Assembly: GCA_022842595.1 (NCBI GenBank)
Contig: JALHPF010000007.1
Location: 62,001 to 126,000 of the forward strand
DNA from: Rubrivivax sp.
GTDB taxonomy: Bacteria; Pseudomonadota; Gammaproteobacteria; Burkholderiales; Burkholderiaceae_C
DNA length: 64,000 bases
Direction: 5' to 3'
In this document: piece by piece, positions 26,432-34,256 of the stretch
Layout of the letters: each line of letters begins with the position of its first letter
How positions within the stretch are numbered: position 1 is the first letter of the stretch
Notes under the pieces: model-generated
Databases searched by the model: none
Told to the model about the DNA's origin: nothing
Seen by the model: the letters and a program-made list of their open reading frames with translations, nothing else
Position numbers and translations under genes: made by a program

Positions 26432-27244
26432 ATGTTCGTCGACTCACACTGCCACCTGAGCTTTCCCGAACTGCAGGCCCGGTTGCCCGACATCCGCCGC
26501 GACATGGCCGCAGCCCGTGTCGACCGCGCGCTGTGCATCTGCACGACGCTGGAAGAGTTCGACAGCGTTCATGCCCTGGCCACAGGCCACGACAACTTCT
26601 GGGCGACCGTGGGCGTGCACCCCGACAACGAAGGCGTGCAGGAGCCCAGCGTCGACGACCTGGTGCAGCGTGCCGCGCGCCCGCGCGTCGTGGCCATCGG
26701 CGAAACCGGGCTCGACTACTACCGCCTGAACGGCCGGACGGTGGCCGACATGGCCTGGCAGCGCGAGCGTTTCCGCGTCCACATCCGCGCCGCGCGTGCC
26801 ACCGGCTTGCCGCTGGTGGTGCACACGCGCGAGGCCAGCGTCGACACGCTGGCCTTGCTGGCCGAGGAAGGCGAGGGCGCCGTGCGTGGCGTCTTCCATT
26901 GCTTCACCGAAACCCAGGAAGTCGCCACCGCCGCGCTGGCCATGGGCTTCCACATCTCGTTTTCGGGCATCCTGACCTTCCGCAATGCCCAGGCGCTGCG
27001 TGACGTTGCCCGACTGGTGCCGCTGGAGCGCTGCCTGATCGAGACCGACAGCCCCTATCTGGCGCCTGCGCCCTACCGTGGGCGCACCAACAGCCCGGCC
27101 TACGTGCCGTATGTCGCCGCCCAGCTGGCTGAACTGAAAGGGCTGGACGTGGCCGAGATCGCCCGCGCCACCACCCGAAACTTCGAGCGACTGTTTGCGA
27201 TCCCTCCGCAGACCAAGGCCAAAGCCGATGAAGTATTTTCTTAA
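26432..27244 (+). CDS. TatD-family metal-dependent deoxyribonuclease
   Basis: The 270-residue hydrolase starts MFVDSHCHLSF (first metal ligands) and has VGVHPDN, AIGETGLDYYR, VVHTREA, FHCFTE and IETDSPYL, the full TatD metal-site set. It is probably the YcfH type usual at this locus. It overlaps the downstream ankyrin gene by 17 bases. Confidence 0.94.
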   Translation: MFVDSHCHLSFPELQARLPDIRRDMAAARVDRALCICTTLEEFDSVHALATGHDNFWATVGVHPDNEGVQEPSVDDLVQRAARPRVVAIGETGLDYYRLNGRTVADMAWQRERFRVHIRAARATGLPLVVHTREASVDTLALLAEEGEGAVRGVFHCFTETQEVATAALAMGFHISFSGILTFRNAQALRDVARLVPLERCLIETDSPYLAPAPYRGRTNSPAYVPYVAAQLAELKGLDVAEIARATTRNFERLFAIPPQTKAKADEVFS

Positions 27245-27863
27245 GTTAGTTATCTATCTATCTGTCGCGCTTGGATTTTCTGGCGCTCGTGCAGACGCCT
27301 ATGTGGACTTCTTCCGGGCCGTGAACATCGACGACGCACGCACCGTCAACCAGCTGCTGGCGCGCGGCTTCGACCCCAATTCGCCGAACACCCGCGGCCT
27401 GCCGGCCCTGGTGCAGGCGGTGCGCGACGAGTCGCCGAAGGTGATGGAGGCGCTGCTGGCGCACCCCGACCTGAAGGTCGACGCCACGACACCGGCCAAC
27501 GAAACGGCGCTGATGATGGCAGCGCTGGCCGGGCAGCTGGAATGGGCGCAGAAGCTGATTGCCCGGGGCGCACAGATCAATCGTGAAGGCTGGACGCCGT
27601 TGCATTACGCCGCCAGCGGGCCCCAGCCGAAGCTGCTGAGCCTGCTTCTGGACAAGGGCGCGGCCATCGACGCGCTTTCGCCGAACAAGACCACGCCGCT
27701 GATGATGGCCGCCCGTTACGGCAACGAGGAAGGTGCCCATCTGCTGTTGGCGCGCGGTGCCAACCCGAAGCTGCGCAACGACCAGAACCTGGCGGCCGCA
27801 GATTTCGCCAAGACCGGCGGCCGCGAGGCCCTGGCCACCAAGCTGGAGCAAGCCGCACGCTGA
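27228..27863 (+). CDS. Secreted ankyrin-repeat protein
   Basis: The 211-residue protein has a signal peptide (MKYFLKLVIYLSVALGFSGARA) and about four to five ankyrin repeats, clearest in EGWTPLHYAASGPQPKLLSLLLDKGAAID and KTTPLMMAARYGNEEGAHLLLARGANP. A periplasmic protein-binding role is likely; the partner is unknown. It is the last gene of the operon. Confidence 0.9.
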   Translation: MKYFLKLVIYLSVALGFSGARADAYVDFFRAVNIDDARTVNQLLARGFDPNSPNTRGLPALVQAVRDESPKVMEALLAHPDLKVDATTPANETALMMAALAGQLEWAQKLIARGAQINREGWTPLHYAASGPQPKLLSLLLDKGAAIDALSPNKTTPLMMAARYGNEEGAHLLLARGANPKLRNDQNLAAADFAKTGGREALATKLEQAAR

Positions 27864-27975
27864 GCGTGTAGGAATTCATCCGACAGCATCGATGTCGCTG
27901 CGCCCACTGTGGCGGCTCTCAGCCTTTGCCTAGAGTTGCCGATAGCGCTGTCATTGCAGCGACGGGAGCGTCGAG

Positions 27976-28167
27976 ATGTCTGTTGAAGCCCAGGTCCGGA
28001 ATCCGTTCATGCTGATGCTGAACCCCGAAGTCGTGATTGCCGCCATGGAAGCGTCGGAACGGCTCAAGCAACTGAACCGACACGAATGCCGACCGCTGGA
28101 CCGCGTCGGCACGACCCGCGCAGACGGCTCGCCGCGGCCGGTCGAGCACACGGAACTGTCCGACTGA
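27976..28167 (+). CDS. Small conserved-looking hypothetical protein
   Basis: This 63-residue protein starts MSVEAQVRNPFMLMLNPEVVIAAMEASERL. GGGAG lies 8 bases before ATG, and the third-position GC is normal. The N-terminal half is predicted helical and the C-terminus polar. I recognise the pattern as one seen in Burkholderiales but no function is known. It is a single-gene unit with its own following hairpin. Confidence 0.65.
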   Translation: MSVEAQVRNPFMLMLNPEVVIAAMEASERLKQLNRHECRPLDRVGTTRADGSPRPVEHTELSD

Positions 28168-28178
28168 AGGGCATTCAG

Positions 28179-28194
28179 GGGCGCGTGGGCGCCC
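28179..28194 (+). terminator. Hairpin after the 63-residue gene
   Basis: GGGCGC (28179-28184) pairs with GCGCCC (28189-28194) across GTGG, followed by TTCGTG. It lies 12 bases after the stop. An alternative outer pairing AAGGGC/GCCCTT exists. The T tract is short. Confidence 0.5.
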
Positions 28195-28396
28195 TTCGTG
28201 CAGACTCAATAACTGCGCACGATGTATATTATGTTAAATTCTGCTTGATCCAGCACACCATGAGAGTTGGAGCTAACCCTCGCGGCTGCCGTTGCTGAAT
28301 CTTCAAAGCCGGGGGTCGCGCGGCGTCAGCGGCTGGGCGGTGGCTGGAGGTCGCCGACCTCATTCGCACGCCACAGCACGGAAGTACGCTACGCCC

Positions 28397-29095
28397 ATGA
28401 AGACTCAGCCCTCTTCCCAAGACCAATCGCTGCGCGTCACGATAGACGCCGCGAGTTCAGTCTCGGCCTTGTTGCGAATGCCTAAGCTCGCCAGGGCCTG
28501 CTATGTGTTCGCACATGGTGCCGGTGCGGGGATGACGCACGCCTTCATGCAGGAGGTCGCAGATGGCCTAGCCGAGCGCCATATCGCCACCCTGCGCTAC
28601 CAGTTCCCTTACGCCGAACGCGGCTCGAAGAGGCCCGACACGCCCACCGTGGCTCACGCTGCGGTCCGCGCGGCGTGCACAGCGGCGCTTGAGGCGACCG
28701 GTCTGCCGCTGTTGGCAGGCGGAAAGTCGTTCGGCGGCAGGATGACGTCGCAGGCGCAAGCCATCGAACCGTTGCCAGAAGTCCTTGGCCTGGCGTTCCT
28801 GGGGTTCCCGCTGCACCCCCCAGAGAAGCCGTCGACTGAGAGAGCGGACCATCTTTCGGACATCCGAATCCCGATGCTGTTCATACAAGGGACGAGAGAC
28901 AAGCTCGCCGAGCACGACCTGATGTCCCGGATGGTCACCAGCCTGGGTCAGGCGTCAAGTCTGTTGACCATTCAGCATGCGGACCACGGCTTCGACGTGC
29001 TGGTGCGGTCTGGCCGGAAACACGTTGAGGTGATGGCCGAGCTTCTGGACGGGTTTGCAGGGTGGACGAGCGACGTGCTCCAGGCCCGCCATTAG
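28397..29095 (+). CDS. Alpha/beta hydrolase of the KANL3/Tex30 (dienelactone hydrolase-like) family
   Basis: The 232-residue protein has FAHGAGAGMTHAF as the oxyanion region, the nucleophile Ser in GGKSFGGRM, the Asp in GTRDKLAEHD and the His in HADHGFDV. The family is found in bacteria and eukaryotes; the substrate is unknown. ATG 28397 was chosen; the in-frame upstream extension has no ribosome site and no protein-like character. Codon use is less GC3-biased than in the operon upstream, hinting at a different origin. Confidence 0.85.
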   Translation: MKTQPSSQDQSLRVTIDAASSVSALLRMPKLARACYVFAHGAGAGMTHAFMQEVADGLAERHIATLRYQFPYAERGSKRPDTPTVAHAAVRAACTAALEATGLPLLAGGKSFGGRMTSQAQAIEPLPEVLGLAFLGFPLHPPEKPSTERADHLSDIRIPMLFIQGTRDKLAEHDLMSRMVTSLGQASSLLTIQHADHGFDVLVRSGRKHVEVMAELLDGFAGWTSDVLQARH

Positions 29096-29270
29096 GTGCG
29101 GCTGCGCCACGGCAGGAGCATCCTTCACTTCCTGGGGCTGAGCTCTCGCATGGCCTTGGTCAGCACCCGCTTCGAAGTCCAGCAGTCCTTCCAGCGGGTT
29201 TGGTTTTGAACGTACAGCCAGGAATTCCCCTGAGGGACGCGCTGGCAAGGGGCGGCCGTACCATCACACC

Positions 29271-29927
29271 GTGGCGAACTCGGACATTTCAGAGAAAAGC
29301 ACGCCTGAACTGAGGGGACTGGCCAAAAGGGCTGGTATGGGTGCTCGGGTGGCCGATGCCATCCTCGATGTGGTCGGCACCATTCCGCCTTCGGCCGAGG
29401 TAGGCAGCGAGACACCCCATGCCAGAGCCGTGGCCTTAGGGCATCGTGCTTCGAAGTCGGCCGCGACCATCTCAGGTGGCGCCGCCCTCGTTCCTGGTCC
29501 CGCAGGCATGTTGACCTTGCTGCCCGACATCATCGGCGTGTGGAAGGTCCAGGCACAGATGGTTGCAGACATCGCTGCGACCTACGGCAAGACCGCGACG
29601 CTCACGAGGGAGCACATGCTGTACTGCCTCTTTCGGCATCTGCTGTCGCAGGGCTTGCGAGATGTCGTTGTACGCGCGGGCGAACGATTCCTGGTCCGCC
29701 GTGCTTCCCTCCAAGTGTTGCAGAAGCTCGCCGCGCTCATTGGAGTCAAGGTGACTCAACGAGCCATGGGCAAGGCGGTAGCTCGATACGCACCCATCGT
29801 AGGCGCGGCAGGCGTGGCGGCATACGCGTTCTACGACACGAAGAAGGTCGCGAAGACTGCGATTGAATTGTTCGGTGCCGACGTTGTGATTGAAGCCGCG
29901 AGTACGAACGACTCAGCAAGCGAATAA
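29271..29927 (+). CDS. EcsC-family protein
   Basis: The 218-residue protein starts with GTG (VANSDISEKS). It contains a glycine-rich hydrophobic hairpin (SGGAALVPGPAGMLTLLPDIIGVWKVQAQMVADIAATYGK) and a second hydrophobic stretch (APIVGAAGVAAYAFYDTKKVA), the hallmarks of EcsC-like proteins. Function is unknown; membrane association is likely. Codon use is relaxed compared with neighbours outside this stretch. The ribosome site is weak. Confidence 0.72.
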   Translation: MANSDISEKSTPELRGLAKRAGMGARVADAILDVVGTIPPSAEVGSETPHARAVALGHRASKSAATISGGAALVPGPAGMLTLLPDIIGVWKVQAQMVADIAATYGKTATLTREHMLYCLFRHLLSQGLRDVVVRAGERFLVRRASLQVLQKLAALIGVKVTQRAMGKAVARYAPIVGAAGVAAYAFYDTKKVAKTAIELFGADVVIEAASTNDSASE

Positions 29928-30073
29928 GTCGGCAGCGAGAGGCCCACGTCTACATCGTGCTACTCCGGGTTCGAAGGGCGTGAAGGGCCAAAAGGTCAAG
30001 AAGGCCAAGAAGGCCAAGTCGAGCGAGGCGAAGTAAGTTGACGGCAAAGGTGCCGGCCTGTCCTACCAGGCCG

Positions 30074-30529
30074 CTACTCTGAGAGCAATCGCTTCATCCG
30101 TCGTGCCGCGACGCGGCTGACCACCGCCCGCTCGAGCGCGTTGGCCCCTGCGAGCAGGCGCGCGCCCTCCCCTTCACACAAGACCTGGCGCGCCGCCAAC
30201 TCTGACTCCGGAAGTGCCTTTTGCGCCTCGAGCGCAGAGTCGAGCAACGCGCTCGAGCGCCCCTCATCTCGGTCTCCAGCCAAATAGGCCGCACCGATAA
30301 AGGCGGCGCCGCTCGTCAAGCGCGTGAGAAGGACCGGTCGCAAGTCGTCGCGCCCGCCTTTCACCTGCTCGGCGAGCTCCCGTGTGCTCAAGTCGAGCGC
30401 AGCTACGCACATCGCGGATTTCACCTCGCGCTCCGATGCAGGGGCTGGCGTAGCGCTTATCTCTGGGGCCGCAAGTGCGGACACGGATGCAAGAACGGCG
30501 AAAGGGCCCAAGCGATAGGCCCACCGCAT
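30074..30529 (-). CDS. Exported hypothetical protein
   Basis: The 151-residue protein has a signal peptide (MRWAYRLGPFAVLASVSALA) and a predicted all-helical mature part with two Cys (AMCVAALDL and QVLCEGEG) that could form a disulfide. I do not recognise the family. It starts one base after the SWIB gene stop (TGA-T-ATG), so the two are translated together. Confidence 0.7.
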   Translation of the reverse strand: MRWAYRLGPFAVLASVSALAAPEISATPAPASEREVKSAMCVAALDLSTRELAEQVKGGRDDLRPVLLTRLTSGAAFIGAAYLAGDRDEGRSSALLDSALEAQKALPESELAARQVLCEGEGARLLAGANALERAVVSRVAARRMKRLLSE

Positions 30530-30530
30530 A

Positions 30531-30800
30531 TCAAGCAGACGCCAGATGGCGGCTGACCAAACCCGTCATCTCGAACATCGTGACCTCATCCTTGCCCATG
30601 ACCGCCTTGAGCGCGTCGTCGCACAGGATGTTGCGCTTGTTCGCCGGGTTCTGGAGCTTGCGCGCCTTGATGTAGTCCCAGAGCCTCTTGATGGCCTCGG
30701 TACGTGGCAGAGGCTCTGAGCCCACGATGGCTGCAAGAGCGGCACTGGGCCGCAGTGCCTTCATGAAAGCTGTGGTCTTCGTCGGTGTCGTTGTGGTCAA
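30531..30800 (-). CDS. SWIB/MDM2-domain protein
   Basis: The 89-residue protein is nearly all SWIB domain (PSAALAAIVGSEPLPRTEAIKRLWDYIKARKLQ to VTMFEMTGLVSRHL). The start is TTG 30800, supported by AGGA eight bases upstream and by the family-typical Lys/Thr-rich lead before AFMKAL; ATG 30764 is the alternative. SWIB is best known from eukaryotic chromatin remodellers. Bacterial stand-alone copies exist but their role is unclear, possibly DNA-related. Confidence 0.88.
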   Translation of the reverse strand: MTTTTPTKTTAFMKALRPSAALAAIVGSEPLPRTEAIKRLWDYIKARKLQNPANKRNILCDDALKAVMGKDEVTMFEMTGLVSRHLASA

Positions 30801-30958
30801 GGGGGGTCCTGTTTTACGTTGGGAAGGGCGCGGAGGATAGCGCGCAATGGGTGTCGACCTCGGCCGGCATGAGCTGTCCGAAGATCTGCGTATGAGGCGG
30901 TTTTCCTCAAATCTTCGATGAACGCCGGAATGTCTTCTGTCCGTTGGTTGCCGTCATT

Positions 30959-31522
30959 TCAATGTGTTTGAAAGTAAGGGCGGGTCACGGCAACGTCCAC
31001 GGGCTGGAATCCGTCGCACCAGCGCAGCAAGCAGGCCTGTAGTTCCGTCGTGTTGCACGGCTTGCTCAGACGGTCATCCACCCCGCTGGCGGCGAGCAGG
31101 TCGCTCGATACCGCCGAGGTGCTGAACGCGACCACCGGCGTGCGGCGCCGGGAGTACCTGTCTTCGAATTGCCTGATTCGCGAAGTCGCCTTCAGCCCGT
31201 CCATCACCGGCATTTGCAGGTCCATCAGGATGATGTCGAAACGCCTTTCGCAAGCTAGCTCGACGGCTTTGAAGCCGTTCGAAGCCACCGAGGCCACGAC
31301 GCCACACTGTTCAAGAGCATCCGTTGCCAACATGAGATTGCTGGGGCTGTCGTCCACCACCAAGACACCCAAGCCACCGTTCATGCTGAAGGCATCGACC
31401 GCAGGTACGAAAGAACCTGTGGTCTGTCGTGTGGTCCCAAAGCCTGCCCAGCGCTGAAGCCAGGACATCACGCGTCTGACGAGGCGGCTGGCGCCAGGAG
31501 CTTTTCGGTGAGTGCCGTTCAT
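30959..31522 (-). CDS. Single-domain response regulator with N-terminal extension
   Basis: The 187-residue protein has an Arg-rich N-terminus of about 55 residues, then a receiver domain. The domain has acidic residues in VLVVDDSPSN, the phospho-acceptor Asp in IILMDLQMPVMDG and the conserved Lys in LSKPC. There is no output domain, so it probably acts in a phosphorelay or by protein contact. Start ATG 31522 was preferred over TTG 31573. No partner kinase is adjacent. Confidence 0.82.
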   Translation of the reverse strand: MNGTHRKAPGASRLVRRVMSWLQRWAGFGTTRQTTGSFVPAVDAFSMNGGLGVLVVDDSPSNLMLATDALEQCGVVASVASNGFKAVELACERRFDIILMDLQMPVMDGLKATSRIRQFEDRYSRRRTPVVAFSTSAVSSDLLAASGVDDRLSKPCNTTELQACLLRWCDGFQPVDVAVTRPYFQTH

Positions 31523-31661
31523 GGGGACCCCGCGCCAGAGGATGCTGAAACGACAGCTTTTCACCCCATGCAAACCCAGTCTGTGCGCTGTCGCGCATAC
31601 GGTCTGCCGAGTCGCTTCCCAAGTCAGAGGTGGGTGCGCGTCCGGCTGCCGCCAGTGGCGC

Positions 31662-31961
31662 TCAGCTTGTGGCGTCGAGCAGCGCGCCCATCATCTGGTC
31701 GTTGGTCCTGAAGACGGCCAGGTTGGCCAGGAAGAGGCTCTTGGCTGCGAGTTGACCGACAAGGTCGGCCTCGAGGGAATTGCCTTCCTGCGGCAACTGC
31801 ATCCGCGATGTCGTCACATCGCCATCTGCAGCGGCGCTCTGCGTCACCTGCTCGCGGCGGAAACCCGCCGTGCCCATGTTGGCGATATTGTGTGATGCCG
31901 CATCAAGCCTGGCTTGGGCGGCACTCATGCCGCTGAGGCTGATGGCAGAAAGTGAAGTCAT
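31662..31961 (-). CDS. Flagellar basal-body rod-like small protein
   Basis: The 99-residue protein contains the flagellar rod N-terminal motif (MSAAQARLDAASHNIANMGTAGFRREQ) and a C-terminal helix (LVGQLAAKSLFLANLAVFRTNDQMMGALLDATS), the two ends that form the coiled coil of rod and hook proteins. It lacks the central domain and has no flagellar neighbours. It may be a degenerate or specialised FlgC-like protein. Confidence 0.78.
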   Translation of the reverse strand: MTSLSAISLSGMSAAQARLDAASHNIANMGTAGFRREQVTQSAAADGDVTTSRMQLPQEGNSLEADLVGQLAAKSLFLANLAVFRTNDQMMGALLDATS

Positions 31962-32356
31962 GACGGGCTCGTTCTGGACTCCGATATTGTGGGACCGGGG
32001 CTGTTACTTGCGCGCCGCAGCACGCGGCAGCCCTGACCAAAGCGCTCAGTCGTTCACGGCGATCGGCTGACGCGCTCGTTGCCGGCGCAGGGTCCGGCCG
32101 CAGGTCGACCCCAACCGCGAGTCGTGACCACAAGACAGCCGGTCTGTGGCACGGCGCCGCCGCAAGCACAATGGTGCCAGCCATCTGGCCCTGGTGGCTG
32201 CTCGCCAGCGCCTGCTGGGTCTGACGCAGGAGCGCCAGCCCGTCTTCCACGATGCACCCCACATGACATCGCCCCTGCTGCGCAAGAAGCCGGGATGCTC
32301 GACGAGGATCTCTGGCTGCGGATTGCGCGGACTCAACGCGCGATTCGCGGGCGTCG
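31962..32356. other. 395-base stretch with no confident gene
   Basis: Several frames are open on both strands but none shows a ribosome site, a known motif or consistent codon use. One short frame (MLDEDLWLRIARTQRAIRGRR) ends in an ATGA overlap with the gene at 32357, so a small upstream gene is possible but unproven. Confidence 0.5.
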
Positions 32357-32752
32357 ATGACGCTGTGTGCCGTGTTGAACCCGTCCCGCTCCATCGCAGA
32401 AGTGTTCACCGCCTTGCGTGCGCTCGCCCTTGCTTCGGTGTTGCTTGCGGCTGCCGCGGCAGGCACTGCCGAGCTGGCCCTCTTCGCGCTCGCGTTCTAC
32501 GCGGCCTTGATGCCCATCGCCTACGTCGCTGCCGGTGCCGGGCTGGGCGACTGGTCGCTGCGACGCTGGCGCCCCGACAACGCCGCCAGGCTGCCTGCGC
32601 GCATCGCTGCCAGCGCCGCCGCGCTTCTCGTGCTGGCGCTGCTCGGCTGGCTTCCCATGCTTGGCGGGGTCGTTGGCTTCGTCGCACTGACGGCAGGCCT
32701 GGGTGCCCTGTTGTTCCAGGGCTGGCCCAGGGTGTCGGCCGCCTCGGCGTGA
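32357..32752 (+). CDS. Small multi-pass membrane protein
   Basis: The 131-residue protein has four hydrophobic segments (about 17-36, 40-58, 82-98 and 100-120) joined by short polar loops, including the basic LRRWRPDNAARLPAR. I do not recognise a family. It lies 28 bases before the nitroreductase gene and is probably co-transcribed with it. Confidence 0.7.
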   Translation: MTLCAVLNPSRSIAEVFTALRALALASVLLAAAAAGTAELALFALAFYAALMPIAYVAAGAGLGDWSLRRWRPDNAARLPARIAASAAALLVLALLGWLPMLGGVVGFVALTAGLGALLFQGWPRVSAASA

Positions 32753-32780
32753 TGCAAGGACTTCGGAAAGGCCCCATGCC

Positions 32781-33449
32781 ATGAATACGCTGACCAAACT
32801 CGCCCTGGGCTTGATCGGAAAGGTCAGGCCGCTGCCGACCGTCGGTGACGCCGCCGCTCGCATCCTGCTGCCACCACCGGCGCGGGATGGCGGGATGCCG
32901 CTGATGCAGGCCTTCAGGCACCGACAGTCGCAAAGGGAATTCGCCTCCACGCCCTTGAGCGAGCAGCAGTTGTCCGACCTGCTTTGGGCCGCCGGCGGCG
33001 TCAATCGCCCGGAACTCGGCGGTCGCACCGCGCCGAGCGCCATGAACGCCCAGGAGGTGCGCATCTACGTCGCGCTGGCCCGGGGCCTGTTTCTGTACGA
33101 GCCGCAAGCGCATGGACTCGAGCGAGTGCTGGCCAGCGACGTGCGCAGCGTGACCGGCTACCAGGACTTCGTCGACAACGCCGCACTGGACCTGATCTTC
33201 GTGGCCGACCATGCCCGGATGAAGCTGATACCGGCGTCTCAGCGAGAGGCCTTTGCGTATGCCGCTGCCGGCGCGATGGCCCAGAACGTGTACCTGTTCT
33301 GCGCGTCTGCGCACCTTGCTGCAGTCGTACGCGCCTGGTTCGATCGCAATGCGCTTTCGACGGCCATGGGCCTGGGCAACGACGAGCAAGTGCTGCTGGC
33401 CCAGACCGTCGGGGCTGTTCCAGGCACCAGCGAGCAGCCGGCGGACTGA
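32781..33449 (+). CDS. SagB-type nitroreductase/dehydrogenase-like flavoprotein
   Basis: The 222-residue protein has the nitroreductase fold signatures: FRHRQSQREFASTPLSEQQLSDLLWAAGGVNRPE with the arginines that bind FMN, PSAMNAQEVRIYVA, and a C-terminal MGLGNDEQVLLAQTVG. It starts MNTLTKLALGLIGK, and no secretion signal is evident. Proteins of this group occur in low-oxygen stress regulons, for example Acg in mycobacteria. The substrate is unknown. Confidence 0.85.
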   Translation: MNTLTKLALGLIGKVRPLPTVGDAAARILLPPPARDGGMPLMQAFRHRQSQREFASTPLSEQQLSDLLWAAGGVNRPELGGRTAPSAMNAQEVRIYVALARGLFLYEPQAHGLERVLASDVRSVTGYQDFVDNAALDLIFVADHARMKLIPASQREAFAYAAAGAMAQNVYLFCASAHLAAVVRAWFDRNALSTAMGLGNDEQVLLAQTVGAVPGTSEQPAD

Positions 33450-33531
33450 AGCCCGACCCGTCGTGATGCCGGCCGGCACTCGGCGGCCTGCAGGCGCGCC
33501 GGGTCAACGGCGCCTTTCTCCCCAGCGCCCG

Positions 33532-33990
33532 CTACTTGCCTTTGGCTGGACGGTCGACGTAGGCCTGGGTGGCCTCGTCCCAGCGATGGCTGCGCATGAA
33601 AGCCTGGGTTTCCTTCCTGACTTCTTCGCGGCTCATCGTCGCTATGTCGCGTGGAGCGCCAGCGATGGGCTCCCACTGGGCCTTGGTGTCGTTCCAGCGA
33701 TTGGCCTTGATGAACTTGTCACGCTCGGCCCGTACCTCGGCGCGGCTCTTCACGCCTTCAGGTGGCTGCGCCCCGGGCTTGCCCTTGTTGGCGATACGCG
33801 GCACATAGTCGCCCTTGGCTTCATCCCAGCGATAGGTGCGCATGAACTCCACGCACTCATTGCGCACTTCGGCGCGCGTGCGCTCGCAGCTCACGACTTC
33901 GGGGGGCTGCCCTTGCGCCTGGACCTGGGCGCCCGCGCAGAGGGCCAGAAGTGCAACAGAAAGGCGAAGAGACAGCAATGGTTGACGCAT
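33532..33990 (-). CDS. Exported protein of three internal repeats
   Basis: The 152-residue protein has a signal peptide (MRQPLLSLRLSVALLALCAGAQVQA). Three repeats of about 40 residues follow, each with (S/T)R-x-EVR near its start, (F/I)(M/I)-x5-RW(D/N) in the middle and an aromatic end. A good ribosome site (AGGAG) precedes ATG. The promoter appears to use the FNR-type box at 34068 with CAGACT as -10. The repeat resembles DUF4148-like exported proteins, but I cannot confirm this. Function is unknown. Confidence 0.8.
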   Translation of the reverse strand: MRQPLLSLRLSVALLALCAGAQVQAQGQPPEVVSCERTRAEVRNECVEFMRTYRWDEAKGDYVPRIANKGKPGAQPPEGVKSRAEVRAERDKFIKANRWNDTKAQWEPIAGAPRDIATMSREEVRKETQAFMRSHRWDEATQAYVDRPAKGK

Positions 33991-34040
33991 GGTTTTCTCC
34001 TGATGATGAGCACCGGGACAGTTCCTGATGCTGCAGACGA

Positions 34041-34081
34041 AGTCTGCGCAGTGGCCCCCGCCGACGATTGAGCCTGCTCAA
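34041..34081. promoter_or_regulatory. FNR-type box between the repeat protein and crp/fnr genes
   Basis: TTGAG-CCTG-CTCAA (34068-34081) is a symmetric FNR-type palindrome. On the minus strand CAGACT (34046-34041) follows exactly 21 bases later, a class II arrangement for the repeat-protein gene. The regulator gene starts at 34257 on the plus strand, so autoregulation from the same box is possible. Confidence 0.65.
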
Positions 34082-34102
34082 GCCAGAAGGGTCGGCGCCT
34101 TT

Positions 34103-34122
34103 TTCCGAACCATCATTCGGAA
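34103..34122. promoter_or_regulatory. Perfect 7-base inverted repeat before the crp/fnr gene
   Basis: TTCCGAACCATCATTCGGAA has seven-base arms around a six-base spacer. It lies 21 bases after the FNR-type box and 134 bases before ATG 34257. It is not FNR-like, so a second regulator probably acts on this promoter. Confidence 0.45.
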
Positions 34123-34256
34123 TTTTCCGCAGCACCACCGGCCAAGGCGCTGACGCCGCCATTGCTCCACAACCGATTGCCCGGCGCTGCGTCCCGCGCG
34201 ACCCTAGCGACGTTGGCCTGTCATGTTCGGCGGGCCTCAACGCCCAAGGCTGCACC

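Noticed and set aside
28261..28280. attC-like GCTAACCC suggesting an integron cassette
   Set aside because: No matching core (GTTRRRY) or second half-site pair is found at a proper distance, and no integrase is present.
29096..29270. Minus-strand frame ending in WLYVQNQTRWKDCW
   Set aside because: The stretch looks protein-like but is short, has no start or ribosome site of its own and overlaps the promoter region of the EcsC-like gene.
31580..31660. Possible tRNA remnant between the receiver and rod-like genes
   Set aside because: No acceptor stem, anticodon loop or T-loop consensus could be folded.
34068..34256. 63-codon upstream extension of the Crp/Fnr protein, which would add three cysteines
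   Set aside because: It would start at TTG inside the FNR-type box and run through the promoter palindrome; ATG 34257 has a ribosome site.
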